A DNA stretch of 64,000 nt from Gammaproteobacteria bacterium (GTDB lineage: Bacteria; Pseudomonadota; Gammaproteobacteria; Steroidobacterales; Woeseiaceae), in assembly GCA_009937445.1 (NCBI GenBank), contig JAACFM010000001.1, forward strand, positions 55,455 through 119,454, in the 5' to 3' direction. This document shows, one piece after another, positions 29,601 through 39,449 of this stretch. The translations under genes and the position numbers were made by a program. The stretch's first letter is position 1, and the number at the start of each line of letters is the position of its first letter. Below the pieces are notes generated by a model. The model saw only the letters and a program-made list of their open reading frames with translations, was not told the DNA's origin and did no database searches.

Positions 29601-31373
29601 ATGAGTCTTCAATTACTGACGTGGATCGTTGTTGGCCTGAGTTTCATTCTCTATATCGGCATCGCAATCTGGTCGCGCGCGCATAATACGGGCGACTTCT
29701 ACATCGCCGGCAAGGGCGTATCGCCTATCGCGAATGGAATGGCAACCGCCGCTGACTGGATGAGCGCCGCGTCATTCATTTCGATGGCCGGTTTGATCGC
29801 GTTCCTGGGCTACGACGGCTCGGTTTACCTGATGGGGTGGACCGGCGGTTACGTGTTACTGGCATTGCTACTGGCACCGTATCTTCGCAAGTTCGGCAAA
29901 TTCACCGTCCCGGAATTTATTGCTGAGCGTTATTACTCGAAAACAGCCCGAATTGTCGCCGTGATTTGTCTGATCTTCATTTCCTTTACGTATGTGGCGG
30001 GGCAAATGCGCGGCGTTGGTATCGTATTTTCCAGATTTCTGGAAGTGGAAATCACGACGGGTCTCGTAATTGGCATGGGCGTGGTTTTTGTCTACGCGGT
30101 GCTCGGCGGGATGAAAGGAGTGACCTACACGCAGGTCGCCCAGTACTGCGTATTGATTTTTGCCTACACCGTACCGGCAGTCTTTATTGCGATTCAGCTT
30201 ACCGGGGTCCCCATTCCGCAACTCGCATTCGGCAGCGAGGTGGGTGGCTCAGGAACGGTCCTGCTGGACAAGCTCGACGATATCGTCACCTCGCTGGGCT
30301 TCCATCAATACACGTCAGGAACCAAAAGTCGTATTGATGTTTTTTGTATCACTTTGGCTCTGATGGTCGGGACGGCCGGTCTACCACACGTCATCGTGCG
30401 TTTCTTCACGGTGCCCAAAGTGCGAGACGCACGAATTTCTGCCGGTTGGGCCTTGTTGTTCATTGCATTTTTATACACCGCAGCACCGGCCGTTGGATCG
30501 ATGGCGCGTTACAACCTGATCAACACTATTCAGACCGGTGACGTCGGTACGGTTGACGGTAATCTCGCTTATGAAGCAAGACCGGACTGGTTCAATACCT
30601 GGGAAGCGACCGGATTGTTATCGTTCCAAGACAAGAATGGCGACGGGCGAATTCAGTATTACAACGATGCGAACCCAGAGTTCGCCGCGACTGCTGATCG
30701 ATTCGGTTGGAACGGCAACGAGCTCAACGTTGATCGAGACATAATGGTTCTCGCCAATCCGGAGATCGCCGGGCTGCCCAATTGGGTTATCGCGCTCGTC
30801 GCGGCAGGAGCCGTTGCCGCAGCTCTTTCTACCGCCGCTGGATTGTTACTCGTAATATCAGCGGCCGTATCTCACGACTTGATCAAAGGAATTTTCGCGC
30901 CCGGCATCTCTGATAAGAATGAGCTTCGCGCCGGACGCATCGCCGCAGCTTTCGCGATACTGGTTGCCGGGTATCTGGGATTCGATCCACCTGGCTGGGT
31001 CGCACAAGTGGTTGCCTTCGCATTCGGACTGGCCGCTGCATCACTGTTTCCGGCAATCCTCCTTGGCATCTTCTTCAAGCGTGTCAACCGCGAGGGTGCT
31101 ATTGCCGGCATGTTAAGCGGCTTGTTGTTTACTTACGGCTATATCGAGTTTTTCAAAGGGCTGTTTCTGAAATGGGCCGGCGCTCCGTGGGGTGTGAACA
31201 GTGCCGAACACTGGTTGCTCGGAATTTCTCCCGAAGGCATTGGCGTTATCGGTATGTGCCTGAATTTTGTGGTCGCTATTTCGGTCAGTCTGGTGACAAA
31301 GCCGCCGCCGGAACACATTCAACACATGGTTGAGGACATTCGTGTGCCACGACAAATGGAAATCAAATCATGA
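29601..31373 (+). CDS. Sodium:solute symporter family protein (ActP/VC_2705-like)
   Basis: 12-13 TM; AGKGVSPIANGMATAADWMSAASFISMAGLI, GTAGLPHVIVRFFTVPKVRDARIS, AALSTAAGLLLVISAAVSHDLIK. Confidence 0.92.
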   Translation: MSLQLLTWIVVGLSFILYIGIAIWSRAHNTGDFYIAGKGVSPIANGMATAADWMSAASFISMAGLIAFLGYDGSVYLMGWTGGYVLLALLLAPYLRKFGKFTVPEFIAERYYSKTARIVAVICLIFISFTYVAGQMRGVGIVFSRFLEVEITTGLVIGMGVVFVYAVLGGMKGVTYTQVAQYCVLIFAYTVPAVFIAIQLTGVPIPQLAFGSEVGGSGTVLLDKLDDIVTSLGFHQYTSGTKSRIDVFCITLALMVGTAGLPHVIVRFFTVPKVRDARISAGWALLFIAFLYTAAPAVGSMARYNLINTIQTGDVGTVDGNLAYEARPDWFNTWEATGLLSFQDKNGDGRIQYYNDANPEFAATADRFGWNGNELNVDRDIMVLANPEIAGLPNWVIALVAAGAVAAALSTAAGLLLVISAAVSHDLIKGIFAPGISDKNELRAGRIAAAFAILVAGYLGFDPPGWVAQVVAFAFGLAAASLFPAILLGIFFKRVNREGAIAGMLSGLLFTYGYIEFFKGLFLKWAGAPWGVNSAEHWLLGISPEGIGVIGMCLNFVVAISVSLVTKPPPEHIQHMVEDIRVPRQMEIKS

Positions 31374-32677
31374 AGCGAACTCTCCTTCTTCTGGCGATGA
31401 TTCTGGCCACAGCGACGGTCAATGGGGAAACGCTAAGTTCTGCAGAGCAGCGTATGAGCGATTGGATCGATGCGCACGCGGATGATGCGATCGCTCTGCT
31501 CAAGGAAACGGTAGACATACCCAGCGGCAGTCTGACACTCGACGGTGTCCGTGAGGTCGGTACGGTCCTGAGAAGGGAGTTGGATGCGCTCGGTCTCGAG
31601 ACAGAGTGGATCGAGATGCCGCCCGTAATACAGCGTGCCGGACACCTGGTCGGTCGCAAGGATGGTATGGGTAAGAAGTTTCTGATGATCGGGCATCTCG
31701 ATACCGTCTTCGAGGCCGATGATGGCCTCAAACCGTTTGCCCGTGACGGTGATATTGCGTACGGACACGGCATCTGTGACATGAAGAGCGGCAACGTCAT
31801 CATGGTGTATGCGTTGCTTGCGCTAAAGGAAATTGGAGCACTCGACGATATTCCTGTCGCTGTCTTTTATACCGGTGACGAAGAAAAGTCCGGCCGACCG
31901 TTGTCTATTTCTCGCAAAGAGTTGATCGAGGCAGGGCAGTGGGCGGACATCGCGCTCGGTTTCGAAGAAGGACAGAGTTTTGATGGTACGGATTGGGCCA
32001 CCATAGCGCGTCGCAGTTCAAGCAGCTGGACGCTTACCGTTACAGGCAAGCAAGCGCACTCGTCAGGCATCTTCAATGAAGAAACGGGGGCAGGCGCAAT
32101 ATTCGAAACGGCACGAATTCTCAATGCATTCTACGAGACTGTGCGTGGCGAGGAATATCTGACATTCAATGCCGGTACGATTCAGGGTGGAACTGAAGTG
32201 GACTATGATCCGGGTCAGAATCGTGGCTCAACGTTCGGCAAGACCAACGTCGTTCCACGCAAAGCCGTCGTGCACGGTGGCATACGCACGATTTCGCAGG
32301 AGCAGCTCGAACGAGCACGGGCGGCGATGCGCAGAGTCGTTGCGGACAGTCACCCGCACACGAGCGCAAGCATAGAATTTTCCGACGGTTATCCACCGAT
32401 GGCACCGACCGACGGTAATCTGGCTCTGCAGCGCGAACTGTCTGCGATCAATGTTGCTTTGGGCCGGGAACCCATGCCGTCACTTGATCCTTTACGTCGC
32501 GGGGCGGCGGATATTTCATTTGTAGCACCGCACACAGATGCTCTCGCCGGTTTGGGTTGCTCGTGCGAAGGTGGTCATACGCCGGATGAATTCGTCAGAC
32601 TCTTGTCGTTGCCGCTGGCAATAAAACGTGCTGCAATTCTGATCTATCGATTAAGTAAGCAGACGGCGACAGACTAG
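31370..32677 (+). CDS. M20-family zinc peptidase (glutamate carboxypeptidase-like), exported
   Basis: LMIGHLDTVF, GHGICDMKSGNVIMVYALLAL, YTGDEEKSG, KQAHSSG; N-terminal signal peptide. Confidence 0.9.
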   Translation: MKRTLLLLAMILATATVNGETLSSAEQRMSDWIDAHADDAIALLKETVDIPSGSLTLDGVREVGTVLRRELDALGLETEWIEMPPVIQRAGHLVGRKDGMGKKFLMIGHLDTVFEADDGLKPFARDGDIAYGHGICDMKSGNVIMVYALLALKEIGALDDIPVAVFYTGDEEKSGRPLSISRKELIEAGQWADIALGFEEGQSFDGTDWATIARRSSSSWTLTVTGKQAHSSGIFNEETGAGAIFETARILNAFYETVRGEEYLTFNAGTIQGGTEVDYDPGQNRGSTFGKTNVVPRKAVVHGGIRTISQEQLERARAAMRRVVADSHPHTSASIEFSDGYPPMAPTDGNLALQRELSAINVALGREPMPSLDPLRRGAADISFVAPHTDALAGLGCSCEGGHTPDEFVRLLSLPLAIKRAAILIYRLSKQTATD

Positions 32678-32679
32678 AT

Positions 32680-33585
32680 ATGGGGCACGAGCACCATGAC
32701 CATGGTCACTCGAATGTGAATGAGGGCAACGGGAAGAACCTGCGGCGTGTAATGATCGCACTCGTTCTGACGGGCACCTTCATGGTGGTCGAAGTCGTTG
32801 GTGGAATAATTTCCGGGTCGCTCGCACTGCTGGCCGACGCAGGCCATATGCTGACCGACACAATGGCGCTGGCATTGGCCGCGATGGCGTTTCACGTCAG
32901 TAAGCGACCTCCGAACGGCCAACTCACGTTTGGCTACCAGCGGTTTCAGATTCTCGCCGCCTTTGTCAACGGCCTCAGCCTGCTGGCCATTGTCGGCTGG
33001 ATTCTGTTCGAGGCGATTAGTCGCTTCCTGAACCCTGGTGAAGTACTGGGAGAGACGATGCTGGTGGTGGCCGCCGCCGGTTTGGTCGTGAACCTGATCT
33101 CGTTTGCGGTGCTGCACTCGGGTGATCAGGAAAACCTGAATATTCGTGGTGCTGCACTGCACGTAGCCGGAGACTTACTGGGATCCGTCGCTGCGATAGT
33201 CGCGGCGCTGGTGATCATTTACACCGGTTGGACACCGATCGATCCAATGCTGTCCGTCGCGGTCGCTGTACTGATATTCAAGAGTGCCTGGTCACTGGTG
33301 AAGCGAAGCGCGCATATACTGCTGGAAGGCGCGCCTGAGTGGTTGGACGTACAGGCAATGCAGGAACGCGTTGTCGCGGGCGTACCGGGCGTGGGTGAGA
33401 TACACCATGTCCACATATGGGGTCTGACGCCACAAGAGCTGATGCTGACAATGCATATGTCGGTCATTGATGGCGTCTCAAGTCAGTCGGACGTCGTTCG
33501 CGATACCAAGAAATTCATGAAGGACGAATACGGAATCGGTCACTCAACGATTGAAGTGGACGTCGACGGCTGTTCTGACCGCTAG
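32680..33585 (+). CDS. Cation diffusion facilitator (zinc exporter family)
   Basis: His-rich N-terminus GHEHHDHGHSN, LALLADAGHMLTDTMALALA, DLLGSVAAIVAALVI (HxxxD motifs). Confidence 0.92.
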   Translation: MGHEHHDHGHSNVNEGNGKNLRRVMIALVLTGTFMVVEVVGGIISGSLALLADAGHMLTDTMALALAAMAFHVSKRPPNGQLTFGYQRFQILAAFVNGLSLLAIVGWILFEAISRFLNPGEVLGETMLVVAAAGLVVNLISFAVLHSGDQENLNIRGAALHVAGDLLGSVAAIVAALVIIYTGWTPIDPMLSVAVAVLIFKSAWSLVKRSAHILLEGAPEWLDVQAMQERVVAGVPGVGEIHHVHIWGLTPQELMLTMHMSVIDGVSSQSDVVRDTKKFMKDEYGIGHSTIEVDVDGCSDR

Positions 33586-34118
33586 GTATCGGTTGGTTTG
33601 ATGACACCAATGTAGGGCAGGGTGCGGTTCTGCTCGGCGTAGTCGAGCCCGTATCCCACGACCCACTCATCACCAATATCGAATCCCAGGTAGTCGACAT
33701 CGACATCAACCTCAGCGCTTTCGGCTTTGCGCACCAGTGCGGCCGTCCGGACAGAGGCCGGACGATGTGATTTCATCATACCAATCAGATATTTAAGCGT
33801 ATGTCCGGTATCGACAATGTCTTCCACGATCAATACGTGCTTGCCTTCGATATTGCCCCGTACGTCCATCAGAAGCCGCACAGCGCCACTAGATACGCTG
33901 CCGTTCTCGTAGCTGGAAACGGCGATGAATTCGATTGTGCGAGGAATGCTGAGCCGTCGGGCCAGGTCCGCCAGAAAAATGAACGAACCCTTCAATACGC
34001 CAACCATGACGAGGTCATCGGCACTGTCGTAATCCGCTGATATTTGCTCTGCAAGTTCCAGCACACGTGTCTGGATCGCTTCCTCACTAATGAGGACTTC
34101 TGGAGTATTATTATTCAC
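33582..34118 (-). CDS. hpt: Hypoxanthine(-guanine) phosphoribosyltransferase
   Basis: MVGVLKGSFIFLADLARRL, HVLIVEDIVDTGHTLKYLI (PRPP motif), DYLGFDIGDEWVVGYGLDYAEQNRTLPYIGVI. Confidence 0.93.
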   Translation of the reverse strand: MNNNTPEVLISEEAIQTRVLELAEQISADYDSADDLVMVGVLKGSFIFLADLARRLSIPRTIEFIAVSSYENGSVSSGAVRLLMDVRGNIEGKHVLIVEDIVDTGHTLKYLIGMMKSHRPASVRTAALVRKAESAEVDVDVDYLGFDIGDEWVVGYGLDYAEQNRTLPYIGVIKPTDT

Positions 34119-34157
34119 GGTTTAATCATAGCAGGATTGCGGTATGGTACGACGGCA

Positions 34158-34793
34158 ATGAAAAAGACAATCGCAATCGCCGGCAACATGGGCTCGGGAA
34201 AATCAACGCTCGTCGAGTTTCTGCACAGGACCTATGGGGTGTCTCCCTTCTATGAACCGAATGACGAGAATCCCTATCTCGCCGATTTCTACAAGGATAT
34301 GAAGCGCTGGGCATTTCAGTCGCAACTTTACTTCCTTAGCAACAAGTTCCGATTGCATCAGGAACTGGATCGCCAGGGCGGCGTTGTCGCTCTGGACAGA
34401 ACTATTTTTGAAGACGCTGAAATCTTTGCGACTGCATTGCATCAGATGCGAAAAATCTCGAAGCGTGACTGGGAAACCTATCAGGGTTTTTATCATGCGA
34501 TCCTCGACGCGATACAACCACCGGACCTGATGATTTACCTGCGCTGCTCCATGCGCACGCTACGCCAGCGAATCAATTTGCGCGGTCGTAAAATGGAGCA
34601 GGACATTCCGCTGTCCTACCTGAAGCGACTCGATCGCAATTACGAAAACTGGATTTCTTCCTACAGCATGGGTGAAGTGCTTGTTCTCGAAACCGACGAT
34701 CTCGATTACATTCATGATCTCGTCCACAGGCTCGACGTCATGGAGCGCATTGAGGCCATGCTGCCGGAGGGCATTGGCAGGCCGCAGTGCTAG
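34158..34793 (+). CDS. Deoxynucleoside kinase
   Basis: MKKTIAIAGNMGSGKSTLVEFL, FQSQLYFLSNKFRLHQEL, VVALDRTIFEDAEIFA, YLRCSMRTLRQRINLRGRKME. Start ATG 34158. Confidence 0.92.
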   Translation: MKKTIAIAGNMGSGKSTLVEFLHRTYGVSPFYEPNDENPYLADFYKDMKRWAFQSQLYFLSNKFRLHQELDRQGGVVALDRTIFEDAEIFATALHQMRKISKRDWETYQGFYHAILDAIQPPDLMIYLRCSMRTLRQRINLRGRKMEQDIPLSYLKRLDRNYENWISSYSMGEVLVLETDDLDYIHDLVHRLDVMERIEAMLPEGIGRPQC

Positions 34794-34843
34794 AGTGAAA
34801 TCGGCCGGTCGCCAGCTGGGAGCCATGATTCTTGGGAAGTAAC

Positions 34844-34978
34844 ATGATTGAGAAGCGCATTGCTCGTCGTACGTTCCCGAAGGGCGCCGTATCCTCAGCC
34901 GGGCTCGCTCTTGCAGGCTGCTCTGATTCCGAACCAGTCTCTCGCACGCGAATACGACACTGCCTAAAAAGCGACTAG
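34844..34978 (+). pseudogene. Orphan Tat-lipoprotein leader (gene remnant)
   Basis: 44-aa ORF MIEKRIARRTFPKGAVSSAGLALAGCSDSEPVSRTRIRHCLKSD*: twin-arginine motif plus lipobox, then a stop. Confidence 0.5.
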
Positions 34979-35668
34979 TCTGTCCGCCATGTGGCGGCCG
35001 AATTCTGCGTAACTCTCCTCTGATGGATGATATCCATCGGCTGCAAAGCTCTTCGGGTCGGGCTCAAAATCCAGCGCTACATGTAGGGAGTTGGCTTGTT
35101 CTTCGACGACCTTCATCGCGACTTCGTCGAATGATCTGCCGCGCATTCCGAATGCCGCCCGCAGTGGCTGGGGCAATAATGGGAATCCGTGTAGAGGAGG
35201 CATACCAGCGACTGCAATGATGGCATTGGGCGAGTGAGCATGCAGGTTGCTAAGTAGTAGCGACAGATTCAGACGCCACCTGCGGAGCGATGTAAGGCCA
35301 GTGATGTCATTTACTCCAACAGACACGATAATGTAGTCGAAGGCGAGGCAAGGTATTTTCGGCAGAAGGTGTTCGAGTATTTTCGTTGAGTTATATCCGC
35401 TGACACCGAGTGCCTGCCAGGAGACGCGACTACACTGAGAAGCTGCTAACGCCATGGCTGTCTGGCCGACTAGCGCTTTTGATAATTTCGACGCGCCTAC
35501 CCCGGCGATGATCGAATCCCCGATAGCGAGAAGGCGCATCGGCTTTCCGTCACCGACCATGCCCTCCGAAGATCCGCTAGCCGGCGCGAAACGAGGCGCG
35601 GTTCTGCGAACATAGAGAGCCTGAGGGACAAGAAACGGAAAGATGACCCAAAAAAGCAAGTTCTTCAT
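34964..35668 (-). CDS. SGNH/GDSL hydrolase
   Basis: LLAIGDSIIAGVGASKLSKAL, VSWQALGVSGYNSTKIL, YIIVSVGVNDITGL, DGYHPSEESYAEFG (blocks I, II, III, V). Confidence 0.9.
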   Translation of the reverse strand: MKNLLFWVIFPFLVPQALYVRRTAPRFAPASGSSEGMVGDGKPMRLLAIGDSIIAGVGASKLSKALVGQTAMALAASQCSRVSWQALGVSGYNSTKILEHLLPKIPCLAFDYIIVSVGVNDITGLTSLRRWRLNLSLLLSNLHAHSPNAIIAVAGMPPLHGFPLLPQPLRAAFGMRGRSFDEVAMKVVEEQANSLHVALDFEPDPKSFAADGYHPSEESYAEFGRHMADRLVAF

Positions 35669-35948
35669 GACAGGATGATATTGCAAAGAAGGCGGCGCGT
35701 GTCAGCTTGTTGCAAATATTACGCGGGGCCGTTAGCAACACCTCGCCTCAGTCGATACATTGAGGAATCCCCTGCGGTCGTCTCGGTCTGACCGTTTTAC
35801 CGCCGCCAAGCAAGCATTTAAGTACATCCCGGAATTGACTGATCTTCCTCGTATGCCAAGATAACTGCGGCGCTAAAAGCCAATCTGACCAAAGTCAGAA
35901 CGCCGGGCCACGGGCCCGCATATTCGGCAGCTTGAAGGAGATTATCTA

Positions 35949-36392
35949 ATGATGTCTACAAATTTCGTGACCAAGGAAGTGGTTGGGGATGCCTGTAAGA
36001 GTCTTGGTATCAGAGACTGGAGCGCCCTCTCAGAATTTGAAGTGTCTGACGATGAAGCAGCTGCGATCCTGAACGAGGTTGGCGGTGAAGCCGTTGAGGT
36101 TGGGACGGAAAGTTTCCGCGAAGGCCTGCAGGTTGAACTGGAGCACGGTACGCGCTTTCCGGATGCCAACATCACCAACAATCATCCTGTTCTCACCGGA
36201 CAAATTGTTCTCGCCCATCTAAAGGAGTCGCTCATTTACTACAAACGAATTGCTGTTGCGGAGCTCGAAGGCGACCTTTTGAAGGCGACCAGTGAACGCG
36301 ACGTAGACAAGATACGGTCGGTCTATGAACGAGTTTTACTGGCCCGCCTGTTGCTGGATCAAGCGGAGATCGATTGTCTCAAAAAGATGTAA
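35949..36392 (+). CDS. Small conserved protein, DUF5661-like
   Basis: FREGLQVELEHGTRFPDANITNNHPVLTGQIVLAHLKESLIYYKRI resembles the DUF5661 signature; assignment from memory. Confidence 0.6.
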   Translation: MMSTNFVTKEVVGDACKSLGIRDWSALSEFEVSDDEAAAILNEVGGEAVEVGTESFREGLQVELEHGTRFPDANITNNHPVLTGQIVLAHLKESLIYYKRIAVAELEGDLLKATSERDVDKIRSVYERVLLARLLLDQAEIDCLKKM

Positions 36393-36400
36393 ACTCTCAC

Positions 36401-36419
36401 TGCGGCCCTTTCGGCCGCA
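36401..36419. other. Hairpin TGCGGCC-CTTTC-GGCCGCA
   Basis: 7-bp perfect stem just after the stop at 36392; no T tract follows. Confidence 0.5.
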
Positions 36420-36444
36420 TCATGGAAAACGAAGGATCAAAAAT

Positions 36445-36534
36445 ATGAGAGTAAGCGTCTGCGATAGTGTTTCTTGCTACTTTGCGCTTTGCACGTTTGT
36501 TGCAGGTGCTAGCACACCTCGAGCCAGCAAATGA
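36445..36534 (+). CDS. Small ORF (29 aa) overlapping the start of mscS-like gene
   Basis: GAAGGA upstream, ATG 36445, stop overlaps the next ATG (ATGA). MRVSVCDSVSCYFALCTFVAGASTPRASK. Confidence 0.35.
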   Translation: MRVSVCDSVSCYFALCTFVAGASTPRASK

Positions 36535-38213
36535 TTGCTGTGAGCCTGCGTAATGTCCTGATCATGTTCCTGCTTGTCGCTCAGTTCGCGAGCGCGCAGG
36601 AAGAAGCTGTCGTGCCTGAGTCGCTTGAGTTACCTGCAGACATAGCGGCTAAGTTCGACGCTCGAATCGAGGCTATCGAAACTCAAGGGCGCGCGGTTGT
36701 TCGACTAAGATATAGTTTCGAGTCATCCGATGGATTTGAGGCCGAAATATATGGCGGTCGTATGGATACCGTCTGGTCAGAAATGTTCGACGAGACGATC
36801 AGGTTTGCTCAGGATGTAGCAACAAAACAGGCAGATGGCTTCCCGGTGTCCAAATACGCCGCCTTCATCGCAGAAAGACTAATCGTATTCCCGCAGGAGT
36901 CGGCTGAAGTACTGGAGAGGCTGCGTAACGATATCATCTACGTCACTGGCGAACTTGGTCCGGCTGAAACCGCGATACTGGATCAGCAACTGCTGCGCGC
37001 AACCCAAAAACTCGACCTTGTCATCCAGTCCATAGTGTCCTACCTGGCTGTTGCCGGCGATTTTGGTGTTGGCACCGAAACCGATCTCGACGATCTCATA
37101 ATGACGGTCGAGGAAAGCGCTGCGAATAGATCCACTTTCCTGCAGATCGCAAAAGACAATGTCGCCATCATGGGTGCCGCAGCTGCGGCGCTGCCGACAG
37201 ATGCCGATATAGCCGCACAGCTCGCTGTTGCTGAGGCGAGAGTAAAGGTAGCGTCAAGCGCATTACAAAAAGTCGTTAACCTTATGAACCAGCTTGAGCT
37301 CGATGCCAGCCATTACAGTCAACAGGTTGTGACGACGACCGGTGAGCTGACCTCCGATGTGCTGGACGTTGGGGTGATGGGTGCAATTCTCAGTGAGTGG
37401 TCCGTGTTTGTCGCTGATCTGGCAAAGACGGAAGGCCCGCGCCTGTTGTTTCGATTGATTGTCGTGATATTCATCTTGTTCTTCTTCTCACGGCTTGGCC
37501 GGGGAGTGCAGTCACTTGCCAAGAAGGCGCTTAGCTCATCTAAAGTCCGCTTGTCAGCGTTGTTGACCGACATGATCGTCGCGACAGCGGGCAATTTGAT
37601 CATGCTCCTGGGTATTTTGATCGCGTTGTCGCAGCTCGGAATATCGCTCGGTCCGCTACTCGCCGGCTTGGGTATTGCGGGCTTCATTATCGGCTTTGCA
37701 TTGCAAGACACCTTGGCGAATTTCGCGTCCGGAATGCTGATTCTCATTTACCGACCGTTTGACGTTGGCGATTTTGTTACCGCAGGTGGAGTCACAGGCA
37801 AAGTCAGTCACATGAGTTTGGTGAATACGACCTTCAAGACGATCGATAATCAGGTGCTTATCGTGCCTAATAACCTCATCTGGAGCGGCGTGGTTACCAA
37901 CGTAACTGCACAAAGAACGCGCCGGGTTGACCTCATGTTTGGCGTTGCCTATAGCGACGACATCGAAAAGGTAGAAAAGATTCTGGCCGAAGTAGTTGCG
38001 TCCCACGAATTGGTTCTCGACGATCCGGAACCGATGATCAAACTGCACGAGCTCGCCGATTCGTCAGTCAATTTTGTCGTTAGACCCTGGGTAAAAACAG
38101 ATGATTACTGGGAGGTATACTGGGACCTGCTGCGAACCGTGAAAATGCGCTTCGATGCGGAGGGAATTACGATTCCATTCCCGCAGCGGGAAGTTCATGC
38201 GGCTACAGACTGA
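36531..38213 (+). CDS. Mechanosensitive ion channel family protein (MscS) with periplasmic N-terminal domain
   Basis: LGPLLAGLGIAGFIIGFALQDTLANFASGMLILIYRPFDVGDFVTAGGVTGKVSHMSLVNTTFKTIDNQVLIVPNNLIWSG. Confidence 0.93.
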   Translation: MIAVSLRNVLIMFLLVAQFASAQEEAVVPESLELPADIAAKFDARIEAIETQGRAVVRLRYSFESSDGFEAEIYGGRMDTVWSEMFDETIRFAQDVATKQADGFPVSKYAAFIAERLIVFPQESAEVLERLRNDIIYVTGELGPAETAILDQQLLRATQKLDLVIQSIVSYLAVAGDFGVGTETDLDDLIMTVEESAANRSTFLQIAKDNVAIMGAAAAALPTDADIAAQLAVAEARVKVASSALQKVVNLMNQLELDASHYSQQVVTTTGELTSDVLDVGVMGAILSEWSVFVADLAKTEGPRLLFRLIVVIFILFFFSRLGRGVQSLAKKALSSSKVRLSALLTDMIVATAGNLIMLLGILIALSQLGISLGPLLAGLGIAGFIIGFALQDTLANFASGMLILIYRPFDVGDFVTAGGVTGKVSHMSLVNTTFKTIDNQVLIVPNNLIWSGVVTNVTAQRTRRVDLMFGVAYSDDIEKVEKILAEVVASHELVLDDPEPMIKLHELADSSVNFVVRPWVKTDDYWEVYWDLLRTVKMRFDAEGITIPFPQREVHAATD

Positions 38214-38256
38214 TGTTCGGCGAAGCAATGATCGCTAGCAACGGAGGACGACCGGC

Positions 38257-39438
38257 GTGCCTATCCTGAATCGCTCGCAGCTGTCGGATCTTCGCGGCGG
38301 TATGCGCATGGCTGTCGATGCGACAGATGCAGTCGCCGAGGTCGTCGAGAAGATGCACCGCACCATACAACTACGCCCAGGGCCCATGGGTGTTTCGGCG
38401 ACTGATCGCGCAAGCGGCATCGCGGGCCTTGTCTATCGGTGTGTCCGCGGGGGCACTCGTCTCGCAGGACGTGCTGTCGATGCCGGTCTCAGAGGTGCCA
38501 CAGTATTGTTGCCGGACGGCGAGTCTTCGCCCGCCCTGGACGCATATCGATCCGCGGCGAACGGGGTGTATGGCGACTATCTTTTACGGACCGAAAACCC
38601 GCTCGCTATCGATATGAGCCTGCGTCATCACGGCCGTCGGGTCGACATCCACGATCCCTCAAGCCTGCTCGAGCGGCACGGTGAGACGTCGTCTGGTAAC
38701 AAGCTCCTGGTGCTTGTACACGGGCTCTGCATGAACGATCGACAGTGGCACCGCGATGGACACGACCATGGCGCAGGGCTCGCGGCGGAACTCGGATATC
38801 TGCCACTCTATCTACGTTACAACAGCGGCCTGCATATCGCGAGCAATGGTCGCCTGCTCGCAGAAATGCTGGAGACGCTGATCGGGAATTGGGCAACACC
38901 GCTGGATGAAGCTGTGATCATGGGTCACAGTATGGGAGGACTTGTGGCTCGTAGTGCCTGTCATCACGCTCGGCAGGCAGGGCTTGAGTGGCCAAAGTAT
39001 CTTCGTAAGCTCGTATTCTTGGGTACGCCACATCACGGAGCGCCGTTGGAGCGCGGTGGCCATGGCCTCGATCTCGCAATGAATTTGAGCCCTTACTCGA
39101 TGCCGTTAACGCGTTTAAGTAAGGCGCGCAGCGCGGGTATCACCGACTTGCGCCATGGTGCAGTCTCGGAAGGGAAAGATATCGTGCCGCTGCCTGCGGG
39201 AGTGAAATGCTACGCGGCAGCGGCGGTGCGCGCGGCAAAGCGCAGCCTGCTGAGCGAGCGCTTGATCGGAGACGGGCTTGTGACGATCGACAGCGCGCTT
39301 GGACGGCATAGCGACAAGGCCCGAATGCTGCCAATTCCGGCGGACCGTCAGTGGGTTGGATACGGGATGGGGCACCGCGAACTCTTGAGTCATCCCGAGG
39401 TGTATCGCCAGATATCTACCTGGCTGCAAGAGCCGTAA
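38257..39438 (+). CDS. Alpha/beta-hydrolase, lipase/PGAP1-like
   Basis: LLVLVHGLCMNDRQWH, AVIMGHSMGGLVARSACHHA, LVFLGTPHHGAPLERGGH. Confidence 0.87.
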   Translation: MPILNRSQLSDLRGGMRMAVDATDAVAEVVEKMHRTIQLRPGPMGVSATDRASGIAGLVYRCVRGGTRLAGRAVDAGLRGATVLLPDGESSPALDAYRSAANGVYGDYLLRTENPLAIDMSLRHHGRRVDIHDPSSLLERHGETSSGNKLLVLVHGLCMNDRQWHRDGHDHGAGLAAELGYLPLYLRYNSGLHIASNGRLLAEMLETLIGNWATPLDEAVIMGHSMGGLVARSACHHARQAGLEWPKYLRKLVFLGTPHHGAPLERGGHGLDLAMNLSPYSMPLTRLSKARSAGITDLRHGAVSEGKDIVPLPAGVKCYAAAAVRAAKRSLLSERLIGDGLVTIDSALGRHSDKARMLPIPADRQWVGYGMGHRELLSHPEVYRQISTWLQEP

Positions 39439-39449
39439 CCGGCCCAAAC

